From Clostridium sp. C8-1-8 (GTDB lineage Bacteria; Bacillota; Clostridia; Clostridiales; Clostridiaceae): a DNA stretch of 64,000 nt. Every line of letters starts with the position of its first letter. The stretch's first letter is position 1. Below, piece by piece: positions 19,509 through 28,235 of the stretch. The DNA is taken from positions 100,616 through 164,615 of the forward strand of contig NZ_JAABNO010000013.1 in assembly GCF_009928445.1 (NCBI RefSeq). The letters run 5' to 3'. The notes under the pieces are model-generated. The model was not told the DNA's origin, did no database searches, and saw nothing but the letters and a program-made list of their open reading frames with translations. The position numbers were made by a program, and so were the translations under genes.

Positions 19509-20776
19509 CTATTTTTTAGCCGCGTTTACCCAAACCTTTTGTATTTCATCTAGTAATTGGTCTGAATTAGCTTGACCAGCATAGAATTTTTCCATAGCAC
19601 TTGTACAATCCTTATCAACACCTGCAGGGAATAGGTTAAATGTCCATGGAACTGTTTTTCCTGCATCTGAATACTTAGAAACCTCTTTTGAAAGAACACT
19701 TAATTTACTTGTATCAAAACCATTGTATGCTGGAATAACTTTAAATTTATCGGTTACAATCTTCTGTCCATCTTTAGTAGTTAATAACCAATCTAAGAAC
19801 TTGATAGCACCAGCTTGTTGTTCTTTTGTAGACGCATTATTTACATGGAAGAAGTTTGTATTACCCACTGCAAGGGAAGTATTACCATTTGCAGGCATTG
19901 CAATCATACCATAATCAAAACTTACCTTATATTGATCAATAATTGATTGAGCCCAGTTACCTTGATGAATCATAGCATATTTACCTTGTGCAAAGCCTGC
20001 AACTTGATCATCATAAGTATCCTTAGCCAAATTTGTATATGGTTCTAACTTTTGTAAGTCCTCAGCATATTTCTTAACTTCCGGTACATCCTTTAAATTT
20101 AATTGTCCACTAACAACCTTAGGTATAATTTCTTTATAGTTGCTCATAGTTGCAAATGGCCAGTTAAATGGATGCATAAATTGGAAGTAAGTCTCTTTTG
20201 CAAAAGCAAGAGGCTTATTTACTCCCTTAACTTTTGAGAGTTTTTCACAAGCTGAAATTAAATCATCCATACTTTTGATACTTTCAGCATCTATTCCTGC
20301 ATCTTTAAACATTTGCTTGTTATACACAAGTCCAATTCCTTCAACCGCTAATGGTAGTCCATATAATTTGCCATCCTTCATAGTATCTTCAGCCTGTCCT
20401 TTAGCAATATTCTTAGCTGCAGCTGCTGAATCCATAGGCGCCATGTACTTGAAGAATTTTTCAAATTCACTTCCACTGTTGCACGTGAATATCGTAGGCG
20501 CCTTAGCAGGACTTGATGCAAATTGTGATTGTAATGTAGTAACCAAATTATCTCCTGCTGCTCCTAATACCTTTACTTCCACATCACTTTGAGAAGAATT
20601 AAACTGTTTAGCTGCATTTTCAAGTTCAGGTTGAATTTCAACCTTATTTTGAATCAATGTAACTTCTGTTTTTCCTGACTTTGAACTTGATCCTCCACCA
20701 TTAGAGCCACATCCTACCATAGTTGTTAATGCCACTGCCATAACACAGATAACGCTTAATATTTTTTTGTTTTCAT
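19509..20776 (-). CDS. Sugar ABC transporter substrate-binding lipoprotein (frameshift in signal peptide)
   Basis: Extracellular type-1 sugar-binding protein (MalE/UgpB family). The lipobox MVGC places the lipid-anchored Cys 11 residues after the in-frame ATG at 20741, which gives 410 residues but a signal peptide without its basic start. The proper start is the ATG at 20776: it follows GGGGGA and reads MKTKK, then stops (TAT TAA) because the next A-run has seven A's; with eight it would continue as ILSVICVMAVALTTMVGC. So the gene is intact apart from one base in a homopolymer. Sequencing error, a phase-variable run or transcriptional slippage are all possible. A cre-like site lies upstream. 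Confidence 0.85.
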
Positions 20777-20861
20777 ACTACTTCCCCCTATTTTTAATTC
20801 TCAAAATATTATTTTTTTAATATAAATATTTATTATTATCTTTTTTTAAGGTATAAACTTT

Positions 20862-20875
20862 ATTAAACGTTTACA
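20862..20875 (-). promoter_or_regulatory. cre-like operator upstream of the sugar-binding protein
   Basis: Minus strand TGTAAACGTTTAAT matches 12 of 14 positions of the CcpA consensus TGWAANCGNTNWCA and centres on the palindrome TAAACGTTTA. It is 86 bases from the start at 20776 and overlaps a TTGTAA -35-like hexamer. Fits catabolite repression of a disaccharide operon; a LacI-type regulator is an alternative. Nothing else is seen in 20777-21123. Confidence 0.55.
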
Positions 20876-21123
20876 AGAATAACATAAATACATTTCACTA
20901 ATTAAATTTTCTTAGTTAATGATAATAAAATTATAAGTTATTTAATTAGGTGGACTATAATACTAAATTACATAAAACAAGCACTTCTCTACATTTGCAG
21001 CACCGCTGTATTTAAATTAATTAATGCTTACATTGACATTGTATCCAAAAAATCCTATAATTTTTATACAATATTAATAACTTTTGCACTTTTTTAAGAT
21101 TACTTTTTGAGGTGATATAAAGA

Positions 21124-21855
21124 ATGAAAAGTATTTATAAAAAAATCGAGGATACTATGGCTAAAAATAGATATGCCTCATATATCCATCCACCTTACGA
21201 ACTTGAATCTAAATTAGTACAATGTATTCAGCAGTTGGATGGCGAAACTGCTATCTATATTCTACAAAAAATTAATTCACTTGAAAGAGCTCAGTTATCT
21301 AAACAGCCATTAACCTCTCTTAAGTATTCCATTGTAGGTTCTTGCGCAATCTTTACTAGGGCTGCGATAGAAGTTGGTTTGGACACTGAGACAGCATTTA
21401 TATTAAGCGATTATTATATAAATTTAATAGATGAAACTTCCAATGTTAACGCACTACAGGAACTGGAATATTCTATGTTGAATGATTTTATTAATGTTTC
21501 CAAAAGATACAAGCAGTATTTTTATAACCCACTTATAAATAGAGTAATAGAATATATAAAAAAGAATATAGAAAATCCTTTATCTCTTCAAGAGATATCA
21601 ACTTTTGCAAAGGTACATCCTAATTACCTTTCTGCTGCTTTTAAAAAAGAAGTTGGCAAGACTTTATCGGGGTATATTAGTGAGGTTAAGATAGCAGCTA
21701 TAAAACTTTATCTCAATAACACTGACTTGTCTGTGACTGAAATCAGTCATATTTTTAACTTTAATCATATAACATACTTTTCACGTTTCTTTAAGAAACA
21801 TATAGGGCTTACTCCAATGGAATATAGAAAACAAATCTTAACTGCAACAGTTTAA
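21124..21855 (+). CDS. AraC family transcriptional regulator
   Basis: 243 residues: an N-terminal effector/dimer part of about 130 residues with no clear cupin motif, and two helix-turn-helices at about 140-240, with LSLQEISTFAKVHPNYLSAAFK and LSVTEISHIFNFNHITYFSRFFK ending in the usual KK-x-GLTPMEYR. ATG follows GAGGTGATATAAAGA. Divergent from the sugar ABC/GH65 operon, which it probably activates; its inducer is unknown. Confidence 0.93.
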   Translation: MKSIYKKIEDTMAKNRYASYIHPPYELESKLVQCIQQLDGETAIYILQKINSLERAQLSKQPLTSLKYSIVGSCAIFTRAAIEVGLDTETAFILSDYYINLIDETSNVNALQELEYSMLNDFINVSKRYKQYFYNPLINRVIEYIKKNIENPLSLQEISTFAKVHPNYLSAAFKKEVGKTLSGYISEVKIAAIKLYLNNTDLSVTEISHIFNFNHITYFSRFFKKHIGLTPMEYRKQILTATV

Positions 21856-21929
21856 TACTCCATAAATAAATTCTCCTATGAAAACCAAAGATAAAATTCA
21901 GATATAACATTCATAAAGTAGTTATTATA

Positions 21930-21981
21930 AAAACAGGGGCTGTAGCATCAACGTTTTCTACACGCTAATGCAACAGCCCCT
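21930..21981 (-). terminator. Bidirectional terminator between araC-type gene and mazF
   Basis: AGGGGCTGTaGCAT / ATGCaACAGCCCCT stem with one A-A mismatch and an 18-19-base loop; TTTTTATAAT follows on the minus strand. Serves the convergent genes on each side. Confidence 0.75.
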
Positions 21982-21989
21982 CCAAATAT

Positions 21990-22343
21990 CTAATCTAATG
22001 ATAAACTTATTAGTAAAGCTCTATTAACCTTTTTCATATCATCATCAGTCATATGACCAATTTTCTCTTTTAATCTTTTTTTATCTAAAGTACGTACCTG
22101 CTCTAACAATACAACCGAATCCCTATTAAGACCATACTCTTCTGAAGATATCTCAACATGAGTAGGAAGCTTAGCTTTATTTATTTGAGATGTTATAGCA
22201 GCAACAATTACAGTTGGACTATACTTATTGCCTATATCATTTTGTACAATTATCACAGGTCTTATGCCACCTTGTTCTGAACCTATTACAGGACTTAGAT
22301 CTGCATAAAATATATCTCCTCTTTTTACATTTGTCCCCGTCAT
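21990..22343 (-). CDS. mazF: MazF/EndoA endoribonuclease toxin
   Basis: Sequence-specific mRNA interferase (PemK/MazF fold). From the ATG at 22343 ([16 protein letters not shown]) it has 117 residues, matching Bacillus EndoA; an earlier ATG would overlap the antitoxin and add nine residues not seen in the family. Conserved [28 protein letters not shown] and LEQVRT are all present, so it should be active. It begins eight bases after the mazE stop. Chromosomal stress-response module. Confidence 0.96.
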   Translation of the reverse strand: MTGTNVKRGDIFYADLSPVIGSEQGGIRPVIIVQNDIGNKYSPTVIVAAITSQINKAKLPTHVEISSEEYGLNRDSVVLLEQVRTLDKKRLKEKIGHMTDDDMKKVNRALLISLSLD

Positions 22344-22351
22344 TACATATA

Positions 22352-22591
22352 TCACACTCCGAATAGCCATGTCTCATATTCAATAGTATTTTTAAGTTCT
22401 GATGAAACACCAAATTCAGCAAGTTCAGAATTTATACTTGCCATTTCTTCATAACCTTTTTTCATCAACAAATAAAATTTTGATTCTTCATCGTCCTCAT
22501 TATATGATATTAAATTTGCATCATTTAATTGACTATAAATTTCATATTTTTTTTTCAATGCATTATTTCCCTTATTCTTTGAATATGACAT
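22352..22591 (-). CDS. MazE/EndoAI-type antitoxin with degenerate N-terminus
   Basis: 79 residues. The C-terminal half ([19 protein letters not shown]) matches the toxin-binding tail of clostridial EndoAI antitoxins. The N-terminal half, where the ribbon-helix-helix DNA-binding fold with its 'SLP' strand normally lies, is about 15 residues shorter and shows no such strand. It therefore may neutralise MazF without binding its own promoter. Good ribosome-binding site (GGGAG). Identity as antitoxin rests on position and the tail. Confidence 0.8.
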   Translation of the reverse strand: MSYSKNKGNNALKKKYEIYSQLNDANLISYNEDDEESKFYLLMKKGYEEMASINSELAEFGVSSELKNTIEYETWLFGV

Positions 22592-22642
22592 GATTCTCCC
22601 ATCTCCTCAGAGTTATAAAAAGAATGATATATGTATAAGTAA

Positions 22643-22670
22643 ATTATAGCAAATTATGTCACAATGTCAA
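22643..22670 (-). promoter_or_regulatory. Consensus promoter of mazEF
   Basis: Minus strand: TTGACA (22670-22665), 16-base spacer ending in TGC, TATAAT (22648-22643), an extended -10 promoter. Initiation would be about 45 bases before mazE. No operator dyad overlaps it. The rest of 22592-22976 holds no gene. Confidence 0.85.
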
Positions 22671-22976
22671 AGAATTTTCATCTTTCAGTATTCTATTTTT
22701 ACTTTTTTTTACATTTATTTTTAAATTTATTTATTTAAATGTAAGATTAATCAAAAGTTTTTTATCAACTTTAGTGATAGTATTATAAGACCTTTATTCC
22801 AATTCCATATTCTATGTACATACTCTCGGAAATCTCCCCATACAGTTGAAAATATATATTTACAAACATTAACCCTATGCTCAATCTCCTTAAGTATTAT
22901 AATTCTTATGTTTTTCTTCATCATAACTTTTCTTGATAAAACAGCAAAAGTTTATTTTATATTTATATGTCAAATA

Positions 22977-23591
22977 CTATATTTCAAACAGCTTTTTATC
23001 AACGTTCTTCAGTTTCTTAAAATTACTATAAACTATTTTCCCACGCTCACTTCCTTTCTTATCATATATTATCAACTCTTTAGGCACTCTATTTTCACTA
23101 TCTATTATCAATAACTGTTTGTCCATATTTTCATTGCCATTCAGCATGGAAAACTCAACCATCAAATACCTTATGCCATTAATATCCTTATAATAGTATT
23201 TAATCTCATTATCTAGTACGATATATTTTCTAATCTCATCCATAAACGCTAACTTATAAAACTGATCAGAATCCTTGTCCATTTCGTATTGTCTGTTTGA
23301 GTTTATATCTTTTATATAGATTTTGTTTTCTTTATAAAGATTTATCCTTCCATCTTTAAACTCTATCTTTGTCCCTTGTGTTTTGTCATACCACTGAGTA
23401 GTATCATACTTCACTTCACCTCTTGAACTTATAGCCGTATAAGAGACGTCTGTAGTGTATGCACCTATTTCTTTAATCTCATCTAGAATTTCCTCTGGTG
23501 TAATATTAAAAAACCTTTGATAAGCAGCAAATATTGATACTGCTGCTATTATTAAGAATAATAATATTAATAATAGTCTATTTTTTTTCAT
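22977..23591 (-). CDS. Membrane-anchored LolA/GerS-like protein
   Basis: 204 residues: one N-terminal hydrophobic helix (6-25) without a lipobox Cys, then an all-extracellular beta-rich domain with the pattern of the LolA/GerS-related family (repeated KIYIKDI..., RYLMVEFSM, QLLIIDSENRVPKELIIYD). In Clostridioides GerS is a germination lipoprotein encoded near alanine racemase; here the neighbours are nnr and acpS, the usual setting of GerS-related genes in Clostridium, though no racemase gene is present. Role in spore germination is inference. Confidence 0.7.
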   Translation of the reverse strand: MKKNRLLLILLFLIIAAVSIFAAYQRFFNITPEEILDEIKEIGAYTTDVSYTAISSRGEVKYDTTQWYDKTQGTKIEFKDGRINLYKENKIYIKDINSNRQYEMDKDSDQFYKLAFMDEIRKYIVLDNEIKYYYKDINGIRYLMVEFSMLNGNENMDKQLLIIDSENRVPKELIIYDKKGSERGKIVYSNFKKLKNVDKKLFEI

Positions 23592-23649
23592 AAATCCTCC
23601 TACATTATGACTACATTAATACTATTATTAAAGAAGGAGTGATTTTATT

Positions 23650-25152
23650 CTATTTTAGCTGTATTTCTTTTATTATTGACGATATATTGTCCATGATATG
23701 ACTAGCATTAACGCAATACATGGACTCTGATAATGAATTTCCTATATAACCGTGTATATAAGCACTTATTGCTGCTGCTTCAAGCATAGAAACTCCTTGT
23801 GCTATAAAGCTTGCTATAATACCAGTTAAGCAATCACCCATTCCACCTGAAGCCATGGAACTATTTCCAGTGGGATTTACATAAGTTTTATTTCCATCTG
23901 TTATTATTGTATTGTACCCCTTTAATAATACCACCACTTTGTATTTAATGGCAAATTCTCTTGATACTTCCAGTCTATTTTCCTTTATATATTCCCTTGA
24001 ATATCCTGTCAAGGTAGCCATTTCTCCTATATGTGGTGTGATTACAACTGGAAGATTATTATTTATCAGCAATTCTTTTTGATCCTTCAAAACATTTATA
24101 CCATCTGCATCTATAACTAGTGGACATGTAGACCTATTTAATACTTTTTTCAATAAATCTAGGGTTAATTTTGTATCTCCCATTCCTGGTCCTATTGCTA
24201 TACAATCACTTCTATCAATAAGTCTAAATAAATCTTCTTCATCCTCATAGCTGGAAGTCATAGCTTCTGTAAGCTTTGTTGATAATATCTTTTGCAAATC
24301 TGGTGAAGTACATAAAGTAGCCAATCCTACTCCACTTCTAACTGCACTATTAACAGTAATATATGCAGCACCAGAAAAACCTGAAGATCCTGCCAAAACT
24401 AACACTTTGCCGTAATCCCCTTTATATCCATACTTATTTCTATTTGGTATGTACTTCTTCACCATTTCCTCTGTAATCATGAAAATATTATCGTTATATT
24501 GATCCATTATATCATCTGTTATTCCGATGTTCTCTATAATTATATGGCCAGTATATTTGCTAGTCCCCCAAGTTAAAAAACCTTTTTTAAAAAATTGAAA
24601 GGTTATAGTCTTATCAGCCTCAATGCAGTTACCAAGGACCTTTCCAGTATTACAATCCATGCCTGATGGAGTATCAATAGAAACTATATAATTACTATTC
24701 TCGTTTATAACAGAGATTACATCTATATAAAACTCTGACAAATTTCGGCTTAAACCGGTTCCAAATATAGCATCTATTGTTGCATCGCTATTTAGTAAAG
24801 ATTCTCTAAGTTGAGAGCAGTCCTCAATGTTATTTAAGCCATATACTTTTATGCCTAAATTCTTAAGTATACTATAATTCATAGAACAATCATCAGATAA
24901 TTTACCATTTAAATCAATTAAAAATACATCAATGCTCTTACCTAAAGCCTTAAGATGCCTAGCTAAAGCTAATCCATCTCCTCCATTATTTCCATTACCG
25001 CAAACAATTACAAAATTCTTATGAATTTTTAAATCTAAATTGCTTAAAACTTTTAAAGCTGCATTTTCCATCAGAACAATACTAGGTATGCCTATCTTCT
25101 CTATACAGTATTGATCTATCTTTCTAATATTTTCAGAGGATCCTATTCTCAT
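23650..25152 (-). CDS. nnr: Bifunctional NAD(P)H-hydrate epimerase / ADP-dependent hydrate dehydratase
   Basis: Repairs hydrated NAD(P)H. Residues 1-210 are the YjeF_N epimerase (VVCGNGNNGGDGLALAR); residues ~225-500 are the ribokinase-like dehydratase (AIGPGMG, VITPHIGEMATLTG, SSMASGGMGDCLTG). The ATG at 25152 (MRIGSS) lies one base after the acpS stop and nine after GGAGG; an upstream in-frame start would overlap acpS and is rejected. 500 residues, normal for the fused enzyme. Confidence 0.96.
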   Translation of the reverse strand: MRIGSSENIRKIDQYCIEKIGIPSIVLMENAALKVLSNLDLKIHKNFVIVCGNGNNGGDGLALARHLKALGKSIDVFLIDLNGKLSDDCSMNYSILKNLGIKVYGLNNIEDCSQLRESLLNSDATIDAIFGTGLSRNLSEFYIDVISVINENSNYIVSIDTPSGMDCNTGKVLGNCIEADKTITFQFFKKGFLTWGTSKYTGHIIIENIGITDDIMDQYNDNIFMITEEMVKKYIPNRNKYGYKGDYGKVLVLAGSSGFSGAAYITVNSAVRSGVGLATLCTSPDLQKILSTKLTEAMTSSYEDEEDLFRLIDRSDCIAIGPGMGDTKLTLDLLKKVLNRSTCPLVIDADGINVLKDQKELLINNNLPVVITPHIGEMATLTGYSREYIKENRLEVSREFAIKYKVVVLLKGYNTIITDGNKTYVNPTGNSSMASGGMGDCLTGIIASFIAQGVSMLEAAAISAYIHGYIGNSLSESMYCVNASHIMDNISSIIKEIQLK

Positions 25153-25153
25153 T

Positions 25154-25528
25154 TTATTCTCCCTCCAATACAGCAAACGCAATAGCATCAGTTTTATTAT
25201 GAGATATGCTTACATGCACTAATTTAACATTCTTCAAGTCAGCTATTATTCTAGCTCTTCCATATAAATTCACTTCTGGTTTTCCGATTTCATTTCTAAG
25301 AATCTCTATGTCTTTTAATTGAAATCCTCTTATTCCAGTTCCTAGTGCTTTACTTATAGCTTCTTTTGCCGCAAAATTACCAGCTATTGACTCCATTCTC
25401 ATATTTCTCTGAACAAATAAACTTATTTCTCTTTCACTGAATGCTTTATTCATAAATGATTTAGTTCTTTCAACAGCTCTCTTTACTCTCTCTATTTCAA
25501 TAATATCTACTCCAGTTCCTATAATCAT
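25154..25528 (-). CDS. acpS: Holo-[acyl-carrier-protein] synthase
   Basis: Transfers 4'-phosphopantetheine from CoA to ACP, enabling fatty-acid synthesis. 124 residues from ATG 25528 (MIIGTGVDIIEIERV) after GGGGTGA. The metal-binding Asp in GTGVDI and the FAAKEAISKALGTGI motif are present. Followed by nnr with a one-base gap; acpS-nnr linkage is common in Firmicutes. Confidence 0.97.
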   Translation of the reverse strand: MIIGTGVDIIEIERVKRAVERTKSFMNKAFSEREISLFVQRNMRMESIAGNFAAKEAISKALGTGIRGFQLKDIEILRNEIGKPEVNLYGRARIIADLKNVKLVHVSISHNKTDAIAFAVLEGE

Positions 25529-25607
25529 CCGCTCACCCCTAAACATATTTGAAAATCTTATTATAAACTACAGTTTGCTTTACTAAAGAGTTACTATATA
25601 GAAACTT

Positions 25608-25663
25608 AATTTATACTTGTTCGAAAATCTCGGCTTTTGGGGATTTTCGGGCATGTATAAATT
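25608..25663 (+). ncRNA. Long stable hairpin, possible plus-strand RNA
   Basis: 56 bases fold into a nearly continuous stem: AATTTATAC/GTATAAATT, then CGAAAATC/GATTTTCG, joined by one T-T mismatch and G-U pairs. The wobble pairs exist only in plus-strand RNA, yet the flanking genes are on the minus strand. No gene or convincing promoter goes with it. A 70-codon reading frame overlapping it has no family features. Confidence 0.35.
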
Positions 25664-25747
25664 GATAGTTGAGTTAGGAACTCTATATTATTTTATAGCT
25701 AATAAAAGATATTTCAAAGTTGTACTAAGGATAAACTGCAAAATATT

Positions 25748-25769
25748 AAGGAAAGCAATTACTTTCCTT
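25748..25769 (-). terminator. Terminator after DUF6514 gene
   Basis: Minus strand AAGGAAAG-taattg-CTTTCCTT followed by AATATTTT, 16 bases past the stop. Confidence 0.55.
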
Positions 25770-25784
25770 AAGAAAAAGAATATA

Positions 25785-26111
25785 TTAATTTGCAACAGAC
25801 AGATAGCATGTACTGAAATCTTCTACTAGCTCATCTACTCTTTCTCCAAGTATATCAATCAAATGAATAGGAGATACTTGATTTTCATAAACCAAATTTA
25901 ACAACTTGTATACACTATCGTATATTGGTGAAATCTTGTCTATAGAGTCTCTTTCTATATTAACAATTTTATTATCGCAGTAATCAACTCTCTCTACTTC
26001 AATTCCATATACAGGTGTGCTTTTAAAGTCAGATTTGATAAGTCTGTAAGAATAGTCACATTCCCTGTTGTCAATGTTTACCTTTCTCCATAAATTTTCA
26101 ACAACCATCAT
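25785..26111 (-). CDS. DUF6514 family protein
   Basis: 108 residues. Small acidic cytoplasmic protein; VENLWRKVNI at the start and EVSPIHLIDILGE-like QVSPIHLIDILGERVDEL near residue 83 match what I recall of the clostridial DUF6514 family, of unknown function. Start after GGGGG at seven bases. Two TTGACA hexamers occur about 75 and 90 bases upstream on the minus strand, so it probably has its own promoter; 26112-26362 otherwise contains nothing recognisable. Confidence 0.75.
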   Translation of the reverse strand: MMVVENLWRKVNIDNRECDYSYRLIKSDFKSTPVYGIEVERVDYCDNKIVNIERDSIDKISPIYDSVYKLLNLVYENQVSPIHLIDILGERVDELVEDFSTCYLSVAN

Positions 26112-26362
26112 AAAATTACCCCCTTAAGTCTTATAAACCATGTTATAGAACTCATAGGAATATCCTAACACTAATTATTTTATTTTTGTGTCAAATGATG
26201 GTTTGTCAAAAATTTTTTTCTCTTTAAAATATGACACAATATTTTAAAAACGTCAGTTGATAATCCTATATCTGCGTCATATGGAAAATTAATACTGTAA
26301 ATTGTCATGAGAAACAAACAAAACTTGACGAATCCATGCTTTTTTTGTAAACAACTTTTATA

Positions 26363-26929
26363 TTATTTTATTATCTGCTTTAATCCTATATTAATTCCTA
26401 AGTATCTGCAGATATCCTCTACTATTAGCAAAGCCGCAATCTTTAAAGGGAGATTATCTATAGAATCATCCTCAAGCTTTAAAGTCTTTTTATAAAATTC
26501 TCCTAACTCTTTTTTGTACTTCATTTCTTTATATATCTCATTTAATATAGACACCACTACTTCATAACATACCTGAATAAAATCTTTTTGCACATCTTCA
26601 CTATTGTTAACCACAGATTTTATTATGTAATTTAATCTCTTATTACTATACTTCTCCTCTATCTCTGCCGTAAACCTGTCTCCGATATAAGTTCCTAGTA
26701 AATCTTCATCAAAAATTGCAATTTCTCCATCGGTATTAAAGAATAGCACAAAATCCGCTGCTACTTTTCCTTCCTTGGTAATATCACTAATTAATTGACT
26801 CATCTGCTTACTAAAGCCACTAGTGTACTTTGCATCCAACAAAAAATAGGATAACTCTCTAGAAGAAGCTACCCTTACAAAGTCAGAAAAATTATTATAT
26901 GTTTTCTTCATAAAATCATTATTTCTCAT
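26363..26929 (-). CDS. Hypothetical protein, 188 residues
   Basis: Not recognised. Starts at ATG 26929 seven bases after GGGAGG. No signal peptide or transmembrane helix; predicted mostly helical with a central beta stretch (DFVLFFNTDGEIAIFDEDLLG, residues 59-79). It lies between DUF6514 and the MoxR-DUF58 operon on the same strand and, 64 bases after that operon, could be its last gene. Codon use is like its neighbours. Confidence 0.75.
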   Translation of the reverse strand: MRNNDFMKKTYNNFSDFVRVASSRELSYFLLDAKYTSGFSKQMSQLISDITKEGKVAADFVLFFNTDGEIAIFDEDLLGTYIGDRFTAEIEEKYSNKRLNYIIKSVVNNSEDVQKDFIQVCYEVVVSILNEIYKEMKYKKELGEFYKKTLKLEDDSIDNLPLKIAALLIVEDICRYLGINIGLKQIIK

Positions 26930-26993
26930 TATTTAACCTCCCTTGCAATTCAAGTAGTATTTTTATCCAAAGGAGATTATTTTATTCAAGAAT

Positions 26994-28235
26994 TTATACC
27001 TTTTTAATATCTTTTATCTGTTTTTTTAATCCTTTATAGTTTTCTTCATATTCTTTTATTACCTCTTCACTAATCTCATGTGAAGAAAATTTAGCTTCAT
27101 TATAGGTATCAATTATATGCTTAAATTCCTTATCTCTATCTATATAGGCCTTTGATATATTAAATAATTGACTTGCAGTCATACTTCTTTTAAATATATT
27201 TTTCTTATAGGTATCTTTTTGTATATTATAAAATATCTCTAGTATCTTTCCGTTCGGTCCGGACCAATTATTTTTTTTAATTCCTTTACCATTACCTGCC
27301 AATTCCTCTAAACTTTCTCTCTCTATCCCTCCAAGAGTCTCAATGTTCCTCTGCTTATCCTTACTTCTCTTCAATATTACTTTAAACATAATTATAAAAA
27401 ACATAATTATAAGAAGAATAAATATAATTTTTAATACTAGGTTAGTAGTAACACCACTATAGTCGCCAACCTTTAATTGATTATCTACTGTCTTAGCTCC
27501 ATTATCAGCGCTTTCGGTTGTCTTAGTATTAGCTAATAATCCTTGTAGCACTTTTATAGGATACTCAAGCAATAATGATATAACATAGATAAATGTTATA
27601 GGAATCCATTCAATTTTCTTATATAATATTTTAATAATATTCAACAGAAAGGTGTATATATAGGGATTAAATAAAAATAAAGATAACACAATTATTATTA
27701 TATAACTTTTTGCTTTTTTAGAACTTTCAAGTTTATATTGAAATGCTCTTGAAGCTCTTAATAGGATAATACCTGTAATCAAGAACAGCATATAAAATGG
27801 ATATAAGTAGGCATTAACTTCTTTAGATACAAAGAAAGAGATTACTATTCCTATGACTAAAAATATTACTAAATTTCTTAGCCTGATTTTATAAAAATCT
27901 CTTGTTATAGATCCAACTTCCCCTCCAAATAATAGGACTTCTTGAATTAAAACTATTAGCTGTAAGGTTAAGTTATCTCCTATTCCAAATATAATACATA
28001 ATGTAATAAAATATAATATATTATGAACTACTATAATAATTTTATATCCATTCTTCTTACTTATTTTATTATTCATATAATAAAATAGAAACATGAACAA
28101 TATTGTAATAACATAAACAATGAAATTAGGTTCCACTCCACCTATAGCATTTAACAGAATTGATGAAATTATAAACGCGAAAGTAGATACTAAAATACCG
28201 TATATTACTTTAATAAATCTATATAAATTCATCAT
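26994..28235 (-). CDS. Membrane protein of a MoxR-DUF58 operon
   Basis: 413 residues. About ten hydrophobic helices to residue ~290, a linker, and a soluble helical C-terminus (about 320-413) resembling the DUF4129-type tail of transglutaminase-like membrane proteins that accompany MoxR and DUF58; no transglutaminase Cys-His-Asp core is visible. Overlaps the DUF58 gene by four bases (ATGATGA). Function unknown; probably an envelope-associated component of the MoxR module. Confidence 0.75.
   Translation of the reverse strand: MMNLYRFIKVIYGILVSTFAFIISSILLNAIGGVEPNFIVYVITILFMFLFYYMNNKISKKNGYKIIIVVHNILYFITLCIIFGIGDNLTLQLIVLIQEVLLFGGEVGSITRDFYKIRLRNLVIFLVIGIVISFFVSKEVNAYLYPFYMLFLITGIILLRASRAFQYKLESSKKAKSYIIIIVLSLFLFNPYIYTFLLNIIKILYKKIEWIPITFIYVISLLLEYPIKVLQGLLANTKTTESADNGAKTVDNQLKVGDYSGVTTNLVLKIIFILLIIMFFIIMFKVILKRSKDKQRNIETLGGIERESLEELAGNGKGIKKNNWSGPNGKILEIFYNIQKDTYKKNIFKRSMTASQLFNISKAYIDRDKEFKHIIDTYNEAKFSSHEISEEVIKEYEENYKGLKKQIKDIKKV

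Noticed and set aside
25617..25829. 70-codon plus-strand reading frame
   Set aside because: No good start site, overlaps a hairpin and the end of DUF6514, and shows no family features.
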